Assembly (NCBI RefSeq): GCF_028372415.1
Contig: NC_092872.1
Span: 396,478,853 to 396,542,852, forward strand
Length of the DNA stretch: 64,000 nucleotides
Direction of reading: 5' to 3'
DNA from: Notamacropus eugenii
Lineage: Eukaryota > Chordata > Mammalia > Diprotodontia > Macropodidae
Under the pieces are notes generated by a model that did no database searches, was not told where the DNA came from, and saw only the letters and a program-made list of their open reading frames with translations. This document shows, one piece after another, positions 34,516 through 45,729 of the stretch (positions are counted from its first letter, which is position 1; every line of letters starts with the position of its first letter). Both the position numbers and the translations under genes were made by a program.

Positions 34516-35589
34516 CTATTACAGAGTCGTGCTAATTGTAAGTTAAAAAGTTGGGATTGGAAAGCAGATAGTCTTACTCCACCTCCATCCATCTTTTCAC
34601 TATTTAAATTATTATCTTTTTATCATTTTCAAGTAATGCAAATTATTCCAACTTAGACATTTTATTACTTAGAAATAGTTTTTAGAAAAACTATAGAAAC
34701 TTTAGAAAAAGTTTTTAATGCTTTTCCCCATGTACAAAAAATGAAGGTGAAATGAAGTATTTTCAAGAGAATTAAAGTTTTTTGTTTGTTTTATGTGGGA
34801 GGACCCCAGAGAACATCTATCTATTCTAGATTGCTAACTTTTTTTTGTTTTTGTCATGAACCCCTCTGGCAATCTTTAGGCTCTTTTCATAATAGATTTT
34901 CTTTTAAAAAAATCGTAATCATAGGAAGTGCTAAATATCAGTAGAGGTTAGTGAAAATAAAAGGGTGGATTTTTTTAACCATTTGTATTTACAGCCACCC
35001 TCCCCACCACAAAATCTCTTCATGATTATTGGGAATTTATTTATCACTAGTTAAAAGTCCCAACTCGAGTCTAACTTACTAGAAAGGCAGAAGAAATTTG
35101 CCCCTTGTGGGAGAAATTGGACCCCAGATGCTTACTACTATACTAACAAAAAAAAAAAGACCTTCTCAGAGGTTCTTTAAAAAGAACATTAATAACCTTT
35201 TTTTTTAAGTTCCTACCTAATGGTATTGCTAAACAATCAGTAAATTTTATTTTTCCCAGTAGTAAGATCAAAATTTTAGTAACCAGCTATGTGACTTTCT
35301 ATCTTCATGACTTTCTTCTATAGTAATAAAAGTATAACTTTTAATATTGGTGATAATCTTTTCTATCTTCTAGAACATATGAGGTATTTATTGGCATGCA
35401 ACAATAAGTTTATCATGTGACAACTGGTGATAAAATTTACACTATCTGGTTTATTCAAATGTGTTTGATCATTATCAAATTTCCTCAATATTCTAAAGCT
35501 CATTTTCCCCTTCTCAAATACATCCAGGTGAGAATAAATGTCTTGTTATACTTGGAAGGGATAGAATATTGCCTTGGTTTGAGTTTATT
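34516..35589. other. Unclassified AT-rich DNA
   Basis: No gene or confident repeat recognised. Confidence 0.4.
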
Positions 35590-35762
35590 TTCTTTGAAGC
35601 AACATGATGTATTGCAAAAAGCCAATGAATTCAAGGTTCATTTTTAATTCACAGTGTGTGACATTGGACATGGCAGTGCACCCCTTTGACTTTGTTTCTT
35701 CATTGGTAAAATGTGGAAAATAATTTTTGCCTTGCCTTGCTTACAGAATTGTACTGATGAAT
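35590..35762 (+). mobile_element. MIR-type SINE fragment
   Basis: 'acatgatgtattgcaaaaagcc', 'aagtcattc'-like middle lost, 'cccctttgactttgtttcttcattggtaaaatgtggaaaataatttttgcc', 'ttacagaattgtactgatgaa' follow the SINE order. Confidence 0.6.
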
Positions 35763-35809
35763 ACACATTTAAAAATTATGTCAAAATTTACTTTGTGCAT
35801 AAAACTGGC

Positions 35810-36045
35810 ATTGGAGCTAGAAAAAATGAACAAACAAACCTGAGTTCAAATACTGCTTCACATATACTGACTATGTAACCCTGGTCAAATTATTTAAGAC
35901 TTTTGTGTCCTAAGCAGCTCTGTGAGACTGCAAGTGGCAGGAAGATGCTGACCATTGACAGAGGAAATTCCTCTCAGAGATCCCTATGCCACTGAAATGT
36001 AAGTCAAGTCCCTTTTCCTGTCCTTGTCCCTACAAAAGTGCAACT
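35810..36045 (+). mobile_element. CORE-SINE (MAR1-like)
   Basis: 'ggcattggagctagaaaa', 'cctgagttcaaatactgc', 'gactatgtaaccctggtcaaattatttaag', then a CORE-type 3' part: 'agcagctctgtgagactgcaagtggcaggaagatgctgacc', 'agaggaaattcctctcagagatccctatgccactgaaatg', 'caagtcccttttcctgtccttgtccct'. The last block is typical of the marsupial MAR1-type SINE. Confidence 0.7.
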
Positions 36046-36654
36046 TGTTATTTTCCATTCATAACTCTTCATACAAGACAAGCCAGACCTGCCTTTGCTG
36101 TCCAACCATATTGTCCTTACAGATAGAGCACATCTTATTACTGAGAGGTGTCATTGTAACACCAAACTTCTAGCCAGTGTCTGTCAGATATAGGAAAACA
36201 AGACGGAAGGTGACAGGTTGTCATTGTGTGCAAATATATGCCTGGGCAGAAGAGTTTACACCCATATTTTATTTTAAGGTTAAGAATTACTGTAGATCCA
36301 TACTGAACTACTGCCCATGAAGTACCATTCAACCTTGAGATATTAATGTCATATGATGAGTGTTGGAAGAGTGTATAGAAAAGCTAGATTCTTTCTTTCC
36401 TTGATCTATTCCTGAAACCTAGGAAAGAAATTACACTTGACTTTTCTCTCAGCTTTACCATCTGTAAATGGACATGGGGGTCATATTGGCACTCCACATT
36501 TCAAACACTTGAAATGTTAATTGAAAAGGAGCTCTATAAAGATTTCTGTTTATGGTGATATTGTTAATGTTGGAATTATTTTTTTTTCTCTTTAGTTCCT
36601 ATATACCTTTTAAAAATCTTAAAAACGTTAAAGAGAGATCCAATTGACTATAAA
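36046..36654. other. Unclassified DNA
   Basis: No gene recognised. The first 40 bases still resemble the sequence after the SINE at 37929 (see findings). Confidence 0.4.
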
Positions 36655-37215
36655 TTTTTTTCTACCTAAATTTTATTGCTTTTATTTCATATCAAATTTA
36701 TCACCCAATATGTCTTTTACCATTTTCTACCCAGAGAGCAATTACTTTAAATGAGGAATTAAAATAAAAAGGATTAAAAAATAAATTCTATCATATAATC
36801 AACCTATCAGTGTGATCTGAGAGCACATGCCATGTTTCTTTCCCACAGTCTCCAATCTCTACCACAAGGAAAGGGATGTACATTTTCATCCTCTGGTGTC
36901 AAGTTTGATCATTATGATTACACAGAAATCAGTTTTAAAATCTTTTTATGTGTGTATGGGAGGGTATTGGGGGGAGGGATGGACCTTACATTTACATTGC
37001 TGTACTCATTATGTGTATTGTTTCCCTGGCTCTTTTCACTTCATTGTGCATCAATCCATATAACTCATTTCACACTTCCTTATATTCTTGGTATTCATCA
37101 TATCTTAGTGTAATCATTCCCCCACCTGTTAAATATCAACTTTTTTTCCATTTTTCCTGCTACAAAAAGGACTATTATAAATTTTTATGGTAATTGTATA
37201 TTTTGGGCCATTGGA
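36655..37215 (-). mobile_element. L1/HAL1 3' end fragment, antisense
   Basis: Plus-strand text 'ttttcacttcattgtgcatcaatccatataactc', 'tggtattcatcatatcttagtgtaatcattccc', 'tgctacaaaaaggactattataaatttttatgg' is a diverged reverse complement of the L1 ORF2 C-terminal/3' region also seen at 58.8-59.05 kb. No poly-A or target duplication identified with confidence. Confidence 0.6.
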
Positions 37216-37740
37216 TTCTATTTTTAAAGTGCTAATTCTAGAACTTCAGGTTTTGTAAGAAAAAAATCTATACATTGACAAAATATTTTAATTTAAAGTA
37301 TGATTCTAATTATTGCTAATTTTTTTCTTAAGGAACACATTGGTAATTGTGAGCAGGAGATTATGTTAAAGTTCAGGAAAATGGTAGAAGTTTTTAAATG
37401 TTTTAGGTAGTAATATGAACAATAGGATGTACATGCGTACGTGATTTTTTTTTTCCATGACAGTTTCATTGCCTTCAGCCATAAAATAAAAATAATAACC
37501 AAGCTCTCTTATTAATTATGTTTGTGTAGAAAGCAAGGGGTAGCATTAGATATTAGGACAGGAACCAGAAAGGAACCTAAAGAAATCTGAATATAGAAAG
37601 CTGTCAATATATTAGCCATTTTAATGTAAAATTTTGAAGCAGATTAATAATAATTATAATAATAATTCATATTCATATTATGTTTTTGAGAATCCAGACT
37701 TATAATTTCACATGGAACTCTAACTTTCAAAATTCCCTTT
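37216..37740. other. Unclassified DNA
   Basis: No gene or repeat recognised. Confidence 0.4.
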
Positions 37741-37930
37741 ACAAATACAGTACACCAGTGTTTGTTTTGCAGTTTACAATTTTAGAAATTTACCTGGGGC
37801 ACTGAGAGATTAAGTGATTTATTTGCCTAGGTTCTCACAGTAGTATGTGTCAGTGTCCTCTCTGGGAGCTCTTTGTGTCAATGAAATTATAAATCCAATC
37901 CCTTTTCCTGTCCTTATCCCTACAAAATGT
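37741..37930 (+). mobile_element. CORE-SINE (MAR1-like) fragment
   Basis: The tail 'ctctgggagctctttgtgtcaatgaaattataaatccaatcccttttcctgtccttatccctac' matches the MAR1-like end at 36000-36040. The upstream part is MIR-like ('actgagagattaagtgatttatttgcctagg'). Confidence 0.6.
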
Positions 37931-38490
37931 AAGTTATTTTCAGTTCATAATTCTTCATAACAGACAAGCCAAATCTTTACTTAAAGACTTCCTGAATCCA
38001 AGTCTGAGTCATCCATCCTTTACTTTATTTTGCCTCTATTTTTAATAAAGGTTTTGCAAGTAATAACCAGTCAGTCAGTAAACATTTGTTAAGCACCTAC
38101 TATATGCTAGCCACTGTGTTAAGTGTTGGGGATATAAAAAGAGGAAAAAGACAGTCCCTGTCCTTAAGAAATTTGAAATCTTTTGGGAGAGACAACAAAT
38201 GACAAATATATACAGACAAGCTATATGCAGAAAAAAAATTAAGTAATAATTCAAAGAAGGAAAGCAGAATTAAGTAGAGTTGGGAAATGCTTCCTGTGAA
38301 AGATGGGATTCAGGGAATTCAGTGGAAGGAATTCAGGGAAGCCAGTGGACAGAGGATGAGGGAGAGAATTCCAGGCATGGGGGACATCCACAGAAAATGC
38401 CCAGAGTAGAATGATGGAGTATTTTGTGTGAGGAGTAGTAAGGAGGCTAGTGTCACCAGAGTAACATAAAGTATAAGAATACTGCAAAGG

Positions 38491-38516
38491 TGTATGTGTG
38501 TGTGTGTGTGTGTGTA

Positions 38517-38558
<42 letters not shown>

Positions 38559-38560
38559 TG
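38491..38560. repeat. (TG)n microsatellite
   Basis: About 70 bases of TG with two TATG interruptions, inside the antisense L2. Minus-strand frames here are His-Thr simple-repeat artefacts. Confidence 0.95.
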
Positions 38561-38613
38561 CACACATCTGCACACACACATGCATTCTAGCTTGTGAAGG
38601 GTTTTAAATGCCA

Positions 38614-39221
38614 TTTAATTTTTAAATTATTTTTAGTTTTCAACATTCATTTCCACAAGATTTTGAGTTCCACATTTTCTCCCCATCTCTCCTGTTCCTA
38701 CCCCAAGATTACATGCATTCTGATTACCCTCTCCCCTAGTCTGCCCTCCTTTCTATCACCTTGCACCTCTTTCTTATCCCTTCCCCCCTACCTTTTTATA
38801 AGGCAAGATAGATTTCTGTGCCCCTTTGCCCGTATATATGATTTTCCAGTTACATGTAAAAACAACTAGCATTCCTTTTTAAAACTTTGAGCGCTAAATT
38901 CTCTCACTTCTTCCCTCCCCACCCAGACTTATTGAGAAGGCAAACAAATCATTATAGGTTATACATGGATAGTTATGCAAAACACTTCCGTAACAGTTAT
39001 GTTGTGAACAACTAACTATATTTCCCTCAATTCTATCCCACGCATTTATTTGATTCTCTCCTTTGACCCTGTTCCTTTTCAAAAATGCTTGCTTCTTATA
39101 TAGCTCTCCCCAATCTGTCAATCTTCTATCATTCTCCCCTCTCTCATTTCTTTTCCCCCCTACTTTCCTGTAGGGTAAGATAGATTTTCATACTCAATTG
39201 AGTATGTGTATTATTCTCTCC
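38614..39221 (-). mobile_element. Short-form HAL1 3' fragment, antisense
   Basis: Plus-strand 'ttttagttttcaacattcatttccacaagattttgagttccacattttctcccc' matches the 3' end of HAL1 copies A and B. It is followed by the pyrimidine-rich 3'UTR ('cagacttattgag', 'gggtaagatagattttcatactcaattgag'). It interrupts the L2 between 'aaatgcca' and 'agccaggatttt'; weakly matching ends (TAAATGCCA / TTAAGCCA) could be a decayed target duplication. Confidence 0.75.
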
Positions 39222-40019
39222 TTAAGCCAGGATTTTATATTTTACCCTAGAGTTGATAAGGAATCACTGGAGTTTATTGAATAGGATTAGGGATTGAGGG
39301 ATTATGGTGGTGACATAGGCCTGTGATTTAGGAACATAATTTTGGTGACTAAAGTAAGAATGGGGATGCAGTGGGGAGAGACTTGAAATGTGTAGACTCA
39401 TCAGCAGGTTATTGCCTTAGTCCAAGTATGCATTGAAGATAGTCTGTAAAAGTCTCTTGACAGTATCAGAGAATAGAAGGAAGGTCTATTCAAAAAACAT
39501 TGTAAAGGTGAAATTGAAAGGCTTAGCAATAGATTGAATATGGATGCTGAGAGACAGTGAGGAGATGAGGATGACAGCTAGGTTGTAAGCCTAGGTCAAG
39601 GAGAATGGTGTTGACTTCAATAGTAATAGGGAAGATAGGAGCAGTGGGAGTTTTTAGGGAACCTAATGGATCCATCTTTGAGCATGTTGAGCTTAAGATA
39701 TCTACTGGATGCCCATTCTGAAATGTCTGAAACGCAGTTGGTGTAATCACAGGTCAGCAGAGATGTTACTGTACAATAGGAAGATTTAAGAATCTTCAGC
39801 ATAGATATGATAATTAAAACCATGGGGGATGAGATCACCAAGCAAAATAGTATTGAGGAAGAAGAGATGATATTCAGGAATATTAGACAGAATCTAAGAA
39901 TGGTGACCCTTATGATATCTTAAAAAAATAAAATTAGGTTAAGGGTTGAGAGATGAATGTACTGAGACAAAGGAAAAGGTAGAATGGGGAAAATTATCTC
40001 ACATAAAGGAGGCAAGAAG

Positions 40020-41176
40020 CCCCCACCCCCTCAGAGAAGGCTGTGGCTGCATCCATGTATCAAAATGAACTGAGATCAGAAATCATTTTTTGCCCAAGAG
40101 AAGCAAGACTTTATCCAACATTTCTCCCAGATTATAAAGATCCTGACAGAACATGGGATGGGCCATCCTGATGTGGGAGATGCTATAGCCAGGCTTATGG
40201 AGGTCCTAGAGTACAATGCCCTTGGGGGAAAATGCAACTGAGGCTTGTCAGTGCTCATGGTAGTCTGGGAGCTGGTGAAACCTTGAAAACAGGATGCTGA
40301 CAGTCTACAGAGAGCACTAGCAGTGGGCTGGTACAATCATGGATGCTTCTCTCAACCTCCAGGGACAGCCATGCTGGTATAAAAAAACCTGGCATTGTCT
40401 TGAACTCCATTGATGAGGCCATGTTGTTGGAAGCCTACATCTAATGCTGAAGCATTACTGCCATGGCCAGCCCTATTACCTGAACTTCAGTTGAACTCTT
40501 ACAGAGCACTTACCAGACTGAGACTGACCAAACTTTTGATCTTATCACAGCTCCTCAGGGCAAGACTGATCTTACCAGATTCATTGAGCTGAGATGTAAG
40601 ATCATTGTCAAATACAAGATGCCTTTCTCCTCTTTCTACTTATCATTTGCTGCTGCTATATCTATGGCAGACATAGATGGGGAGAAAGAACATACCAATG
40701 CAAAGAGCATCCTTCCAGAGACGGGAAATTTCTTTCAAATTCAGGACAATTACTTTGACCTTTTAGACGACCACAGCATGACTTGACAAGATTGGTACTG
40801 ACATCCAGGAAAACAAATGCAGCTGACTGGTGGTGAAGTGCCTTTATCTGGCATCATCTGAGCAAAGAAAGACAATGGAGAAGAGTTATGGACAGAAGCT
40901 AGAGAAGGTTGCCAAAGTGAAGGTACTGTATGAGAAATTTGAATTGCCTGCTCATTTCGCCAAGTTTGAAGAAGAAAGTTACAGTAGATTGATGGGGCTT
41001 ATTAAAAGGCATTCATCCCCTTTTCCTCCATCTATCTTCTTGGAGACAGCAAAGAAGGTCTACAAATGTCAGAAGTATCCAATGGGTTGGACATGAGGAG
41101 GGGGGCTGGGAGGGCAGGGCATCATGTGTGGAGTTGGGAGAAGATATACTCTCAATAAATTATGGCTCTTTTTAAA
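40020..41176 (+). pseudogene. FDPS: Processed pseudogene of farnesyl diphosphate synthase
   Basis: An intronless decayed copy of FDPS mRNA. FDPS condenses isopentenyl diphosphate with dimethylallyl and geranyl diphosphate to make farnesyl diphosphate in the isoprenoid/cholesterol pathway. The relic ATG is at 40065-40067 and the ancestral stop position near 41076-41078. Scattered frames read AQEKQDFIQHFSQII, GHPDVGDAIARLMEVLEYN, KQDADSLQRALAVGW, FFQIQDNYFDLL and NYGQKLEKVAKVKVLYE, all close to vertebrate FDPS. Roughly 14 codons are missing between 'VGW' and 'IMD', which removes part of the first aspartate-rich motif (DDxxD). The second motif reads DNYFD instead of DDYLD. Several stops and frameshifts occur. 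Retrocopy hallmarks: no introns, AATAAA at 41154-41159, short A run, and imperfect target duplications at about 40005-40018 and 41176-41189 (12 of 14 matching). It sits inside a HAL1. Confidence 0.93.
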
Positions 41177-41721
41177 AAAGAGTCAAGAAAAAGCTTTTGT
41201 AGTGGATGGGAAGATGAGGGAGATGAGATGGAGTGAGTGAACCTTTCTCATTAGAATTGATTCAAAGAGGGAATAACATACATACTCAATTGGGTATAGA
41301 AATCCATCTTACCCTACAGGAAAGTAGGAGGGGAAGGGGAGAAGAGAAAGGAATGGGAGGGAATAGGGGACAGAACAGAGCAGAGCTTGGGGAAGGTGGT
41401 AGTCAAAAGCAAAACATTTTTAGGAGTTATAGGGTAAAAGGAGAGAAAGAATGGAATAAACAGAGGGGAAAATAGGATGGAAAGAAATACAGTTAGCAAT
41501 CATAACTGTGTAAAAAACTTTGGAGGGAAATTTCTTTGATAAAGACCTAATTTCTTAAAAATGTAGAGAACATTGTCAAATTTATAAAAGGAAGAGCCAT
41601 TTTCCAACTGATAAATGATTAAATGATATGAACAGTTTTCAGATGAAATAATCTAAGCTATCTATAGTCAAATGAAGAAATGTTCTAATTCACAATTCAT
41701 TAGAGAAATGCAAATTAAAAC

Positions 41722-41890
41722 ACTAAAATACTACCTAAAATACTAATAGTATCTAAAATAGTATAAAATACTATCTAAAATATCTATCTAAAATGCTACC
41801 TAAAATACTAATAGTATCTAATAGTATAAAATAGTATAAAACAATATCTAAAATAGTATAAAATACAATAGTATCTAAAATACTATCTCA
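41722..41890 (+). repeat. Short tandem expansion of CTAAAATA/ATAGTAT units in HAL1 tail
   Basis: About 170 bases of irregular units (ACTAAAATACTACCTAAAAT, ATAGTATCTAAAATAGTATA and variants) lie where other copies have only a short 'ctgaggtactacctcatacc' stretch. The flanks 'caaattaaaacac' and 'ctatctcatacc' are normal HAL1 tail. Confidence 0.85.
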
Positions 41891-42744
41891 TACCTTTTAG
41901 ATTGACTACTAGGCCAGAAAAGGAAAATGACAAATATTGTAGGGAATGTGGGAAAAATGGAACATTAATGCATTGTTGTTGGTAGAGTCATGAACCGATT
42001 CCACCATTCTTTAGGACAATTTGAAGCTATGCCTAAAGGGCTATAACAAAAACTATGCAAACCCTTTGGCCTACCAATACCACTACTAGGGCTATATCCA
42101 AAAAGAGGGAAAAAAATGAAAAAGACCTATATGTACAAAAATATTTGTAGTAGCTCTTTTCTGTTGGCAGCAAGTTGGAAATTAGGAGGATTCCTGTCAA
42201 TTGGGAAATGGCTGAACAGATTGTGGTTTGTGATTGTGATGGAAAATTATTGTGCTATAAGAAATGATGAATAGGATACTCTCAAAAAGACCTGAAAAGA
42301 CTTAAAAAGGTGATGCAAAGTGACATATACTGTGTGCAAAGTAAAGCAACATTGTAAGACGGTCAGCTTTGAATGACTTAGCTATTCTCAACAATACAAT
42401 GATAAAACATAACTCTGCAGGACTTATGATGAAAAATGCTATCTGTCCCCAGAGAAAGAACCATTGATGTCTGAATGCAGATTGAAGCACATTTTTTAAC
42501 TTCATTTTTCTTGAGGTTTTTTGTTTATATTTTCTTTTATTCATTTGGAAATATGTTTTGCATGACTACACATGCATAACCTATGTTGAATTGCTTGCCT
42601 TCTCAAGGAAGGTGGTGGGGAGGGAGAAAGGGTGAGAAGTTGGAATTCAAAGTTTTAAAAATGAATATTAAAAATTATTTTATCATGTGCTTGGGGGAAA
42701 ATAAAATATTAAACGAAACCAAGGAAAAAAGAATGGTGACCCTT

Positions 42745-43424
42745 GAAACTAGATGTTCACTCACACCAAAGTACTTCTTTGGAAACATTTCGTCTACTAT
42801 CTATTATTTGACCTATTTTGCTTCTAACTCTGTGGCATTTGTAAACTGGAACTGTGGATTCTTTTCATTGCCCCTTTGGTGCATGTCATTTTTCTATTGA
42901 TGTTTTTGTTTTTGTTTTCTAATGGGGAAATATTTTTAATTCTCAGTTCTTGGAAAGTTTATAAATGAATCTGTAAAAGTGAAAACAGGCAACATAGCAT
43001 GTTGCTTTGTTTTGCTTTTTCTGCATTTAAAGATGATACTTTTAATATCAGAGATGCTTTAAAAATATGAAAACTTGCTCTGACAATCCTAGGAAGCCCT
43101 CTGTTTGATGAAAGATCTAATCTGCATTTTTAGGCAACCTTCACAGTATAGTTAGGAATGGTTCCTTCTGCTTCTCATCATTAGAAAGGTATTCCAGCTT
43201 TTACATTGTTTTAAAAAGAGAACTTAAATAATGAAAACTTCCAGGGGCAAAGTGACCCACAACAAATGCTATGTGACACCAACAATTATAGGGCACAATT
43301 TCTTAGATGATGAGCAAAATGAGATTGAGAAGGAACTGTCCCATAAGTAGGAGAAGAGCCAGAAGAAAATAAAGTCCTGAAAATCTATTGGGAAGAGCAA
43401 ATCAAGGAGGAGAATGTGATCAAG
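42745..43424. other. Unclassified DNA after the nested stack
   Basis: No gene or confident repeat. Probably the continuation of the sequence that flanked the L2, but the L2 match is lost. Confidence 0.4.
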
Positions 43425-44075
43425 AATGTCAAAGACTGGGGAGTGGAGCCAAGATGATATATAAAAGGCAGGAACTGGACATTCCCTTTCACACAACTTT
43501 AAATAATAACCAACTGGGAATTATGAGTGGTCTAACCCACAAAAGGATGGGGGTGAAACAATTGGGAAGCAGAAGGCAACGTAGAAGGTAGTCAGAAAAG
43601 GTCTGTTACACTGGGGTGAGAGTGGAACACAGTCTAGAACAGACTGTGCCAGCTTAGACAAGACCCTGATGAGACAGCAGCAGACCTTGGGGATGACTGA
43701 ATCAGTGGCAGCAGTGGTGGTCTCCAGAGCTCTCAGTGCGTAGATGGTAAGGGGATTGCACTACTGTTCATAAGGAAATAGTAGGGTTCCCTTTGCTGAT
43801 ACTAGGGGCAGAATTTTGTTGAACTCTCATACTAGAATCTGAGTCACTGTCCTGAGTCTCAGTCTCAGAGCTAGAAGGAGGATTGGCACATCAGAGCTTG
43901 TGGTCACAGGGAAGCAGAGACCCCACTCACAATTCTAGGACTGAAAGGAATGCTTGTGGTCACTCACAGACCAGAGCACAGGTCAGGGAGAAGTAAGCAC
44001 TTCTCCTTAAATCATACCACCTCAGAAAAAAACTGAAAACTTACAGACTCCCAAAGCTAGATTTGAAAACAGCTA

Positions 44076-44086
44076 AACACACACAC

Positions 44087-44134
<48 letters not shown>
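44076..44134. repeat. (AC)n microsatellite in HAL1 5'UTR
   Basis: About 58 bases of AC with one CTTAC interruption. Confidence 0.95.
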
Positions 44135-44135
<1 letters not shown>

Positions 44136-45143
44136 ATACACTATACCACCCTGAAGCTTGAGAAAGTGCCTTTACATGCTGCAAGCAGAACCATGTTTAG
44201 CATAAAGTTAAAAGTCAAGAAATAGGTTGGAAAATGAGCAATTTAAAATGTACTGACTATAAAAAGTTACTGTGATGACAGAAGATCAAAATACAAACTC
44301 AGAAGAAGATAACAAAGGCAAAACTGCTACATCCAAAGACTCAAAGAAAAAAGTGAATTAGTCTCAGGTCATGGATAAGCTCAAAAATAATTTAAAAACC
44401 AAAGAAGGGAGGGAAAATTGGGAATAGAAATGAGAATGATGCAAAAAAATTATAAAAAGGATCAACAACTTCATGGAGGCATAAAAATTTTGAGGAAAAT
44501 GGCACTTAAAAAAAAACAAAACAGAAATGAACCAAATGGTCAAAGAGGCACAAATATCTGAGAAGTTAAGAATGCCTTGAAAAGCAGAAATGGCCAAAGG
44601 AAAAAGAAAAAAATTGCTGAAAGGTAAAAAAGGCTCTTTATAAAGCAGAATTGGTCAGATGGAGAAGGAGGTAGAAAAGTTCACTGAAGAAAATAATTCC
44701 TTAAAAATTAGAATTGGGCAAGTGGAAGCGAATGACTCAATGAGACATCAAAAAACAATAAAATAAAATCAAAAGAATGAAAAAATAGAAGGCAATGTGA
44801 AATGTCTCATCGAAAAAAAAATACCTGGAAAATAGACCCAGGAGAGATAATTTAAGAATTATTAGACTACATAAAAACTAGGATAAAAAATGAATCTTTC
44901 CAGAAATCATCAATAAAATTTATGCTGATACTCTAGAACTATGGGGTAAAATAATAATTGAAGGAATCTGACAATAACCTCCTGAAAGAGGTCCCAAAAT
45001 GAAAACTCTCAGAAATATTGTAGCCAAATTCCAGAAAGTATTAGAAAGTCTTAGAAAGTATTGCAAGCAGTCAGAAAGAAGCAATTCAAATATTGTGGAA
45101 CCACAGCCAGAATAACACAAGATTTAGCAATTTGTACTTTACG

Positions 45144-45315
45144 TTTCTTATCACACTTTGTCTACGTTCTTCCTTAGTCTTTATCGCCTTCTTTCTTTGT
45201 TTCATATTTATTGTTATTACTTAGCACTCCCCTCCCAAACTGCCCACTATATTATAAACTCTTTGGAAAAAGGACCTGTGTCATCATTCATTTATGTGTT
45301 CCTGGACCCTACCTC
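45144..45315 (+). repeat. L2-derived filler segment, inverted match to 48333-48496
   Basis: Inside the HAL1, this segment aligns with the reverse complement of 48333-48496, including shared blocks 'TTACTTAGCACTCCCCTCCC', 'TTCTTTCTTTG' and 'CCTGGACCCTACCTC'. By eye it is about 85-90% identical apart from an 11-base length difference. Weak resemblance to the L2 3' end ('ataaactctttgg...') suggests the source was an L2. Confidence 0.8.
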
Positions 45316-45729
45316 AATGTTTAACAATGCCTTCTCAATGATGGGCAAGGGGAGAAAGGGAAGAGGGTTTGCAACTCAAAGTTTTAAAAATTGATTGTTA
45401 AAAATTGTTTTTACATGTAATTGGGGAAAAATAAGTATTAAATTATAATTTTAAAAGAAATGTCAAAGCCTTCAAAGAGGTGAAGACCAATAAGCATTGA
45501 GAAAACAGTATTGGATTTGCCATTCAACATATCTTTTGGGGAAAGCAGTTGCAATGGAAAGTTATAATTGGAAGCTGAATTTTAAAGAGGTAAGAAGAAA
45601 ATCAGAAGAGAAAAAGTGGAGGTGCCTATTACAGATGGCTTTTTCAAGGAATGTGACCATAAAAGACAGAGGAGATGCAGGACTGTATGATAGCAGGGAT
45701 GGAAGGATCAAGTGGGGGTTCTTATACTA

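Larger units (their letters stand above)
38045..39896 (-). mobile_element. L2 LINE, antisense, split by later insertions
   Basis: Plus-strand text is the reverse complement of L2 over about 1.2 kb: 'gtaaacatttgttaagcacctactatatgctag', 'agacagtccctgtccttaag', 'ttccaggcatgggggacatcc', 'aggaggctagtgtcacc', 'gggttttaaatgcca' (to 38613), then after an insertion 'ggattttatatttt', 'cactggagtttattgaatagg', 'ggggagagacttgaa', 'gcatgttgagcttaagatatctactgg', 'cagcatagatatgataattaaa', 'gggatgagatcaccaag'. It is the oldest layer of a nested stack. Confidence 0.8.
39912..42729 (+). mobile_element. Long-form HAL1 3' copy, split by a retropseudogene
   Basis: A 5'-truncated plus-strand HAL1 that starts within the purine-rich 3'UTR, is interrupted at about 40020-41176, and continues through the ORF2-derived tail (41.52-42.5 kb: 'attagagaaatgcaaattaaaac', 'aacattaatgcattgttgttgg') to an A-rich end. 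A perfect 15-bp target duplication, AGAATGGTGACCCTT, lies at 39897-39911 and 42730-42744. Removing the element restores the surrounding sequence, so its borders are firmly set. Confidence 0.9.
43435..45458 (+). mobile_element. HAL1 with intact 5' end and replaced interior
   Basis: Starts with GGGGAGTGGAGCCAAGATGA at about 43438, the conserved L1/HAL1 5' end. 5'UTR (43.44-44.23 kb), decayed ORF1 (about 44.24-45.13 kb; 'gaaggagg...aaaagttcactgaagaaaataattcc', 'attagactacataaaa'), then an abrupt change at about 45140. A non-HAL1 segment spans 45144-45315, after which the HAL1 3' terminus resumes ('ccttctcaatgatgggcaagg', 'actcaaagttttaaaaattg') and ends in an A-rich tail. The ORF1 C-terminus, 3'UTR and ORF2-derived tail, which occupy more than 1 kb in other copies, are missing. 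Flanks carry AATGTCAAAG at 43425-43434 and 45459-45468. Confidence 0.8.

Noticed and set aside
38251-38585. His-Thr-rich frames of about 90-108 residues
   Set aside because: They are translations of a (TG)n tract and of antisense L2.
40830-41096. FDPS C-terminal frame as a functional short gene
   Set aside because: The frame is only part of a retrocopy with missing catalytic residues, stops upstream and no promoter.
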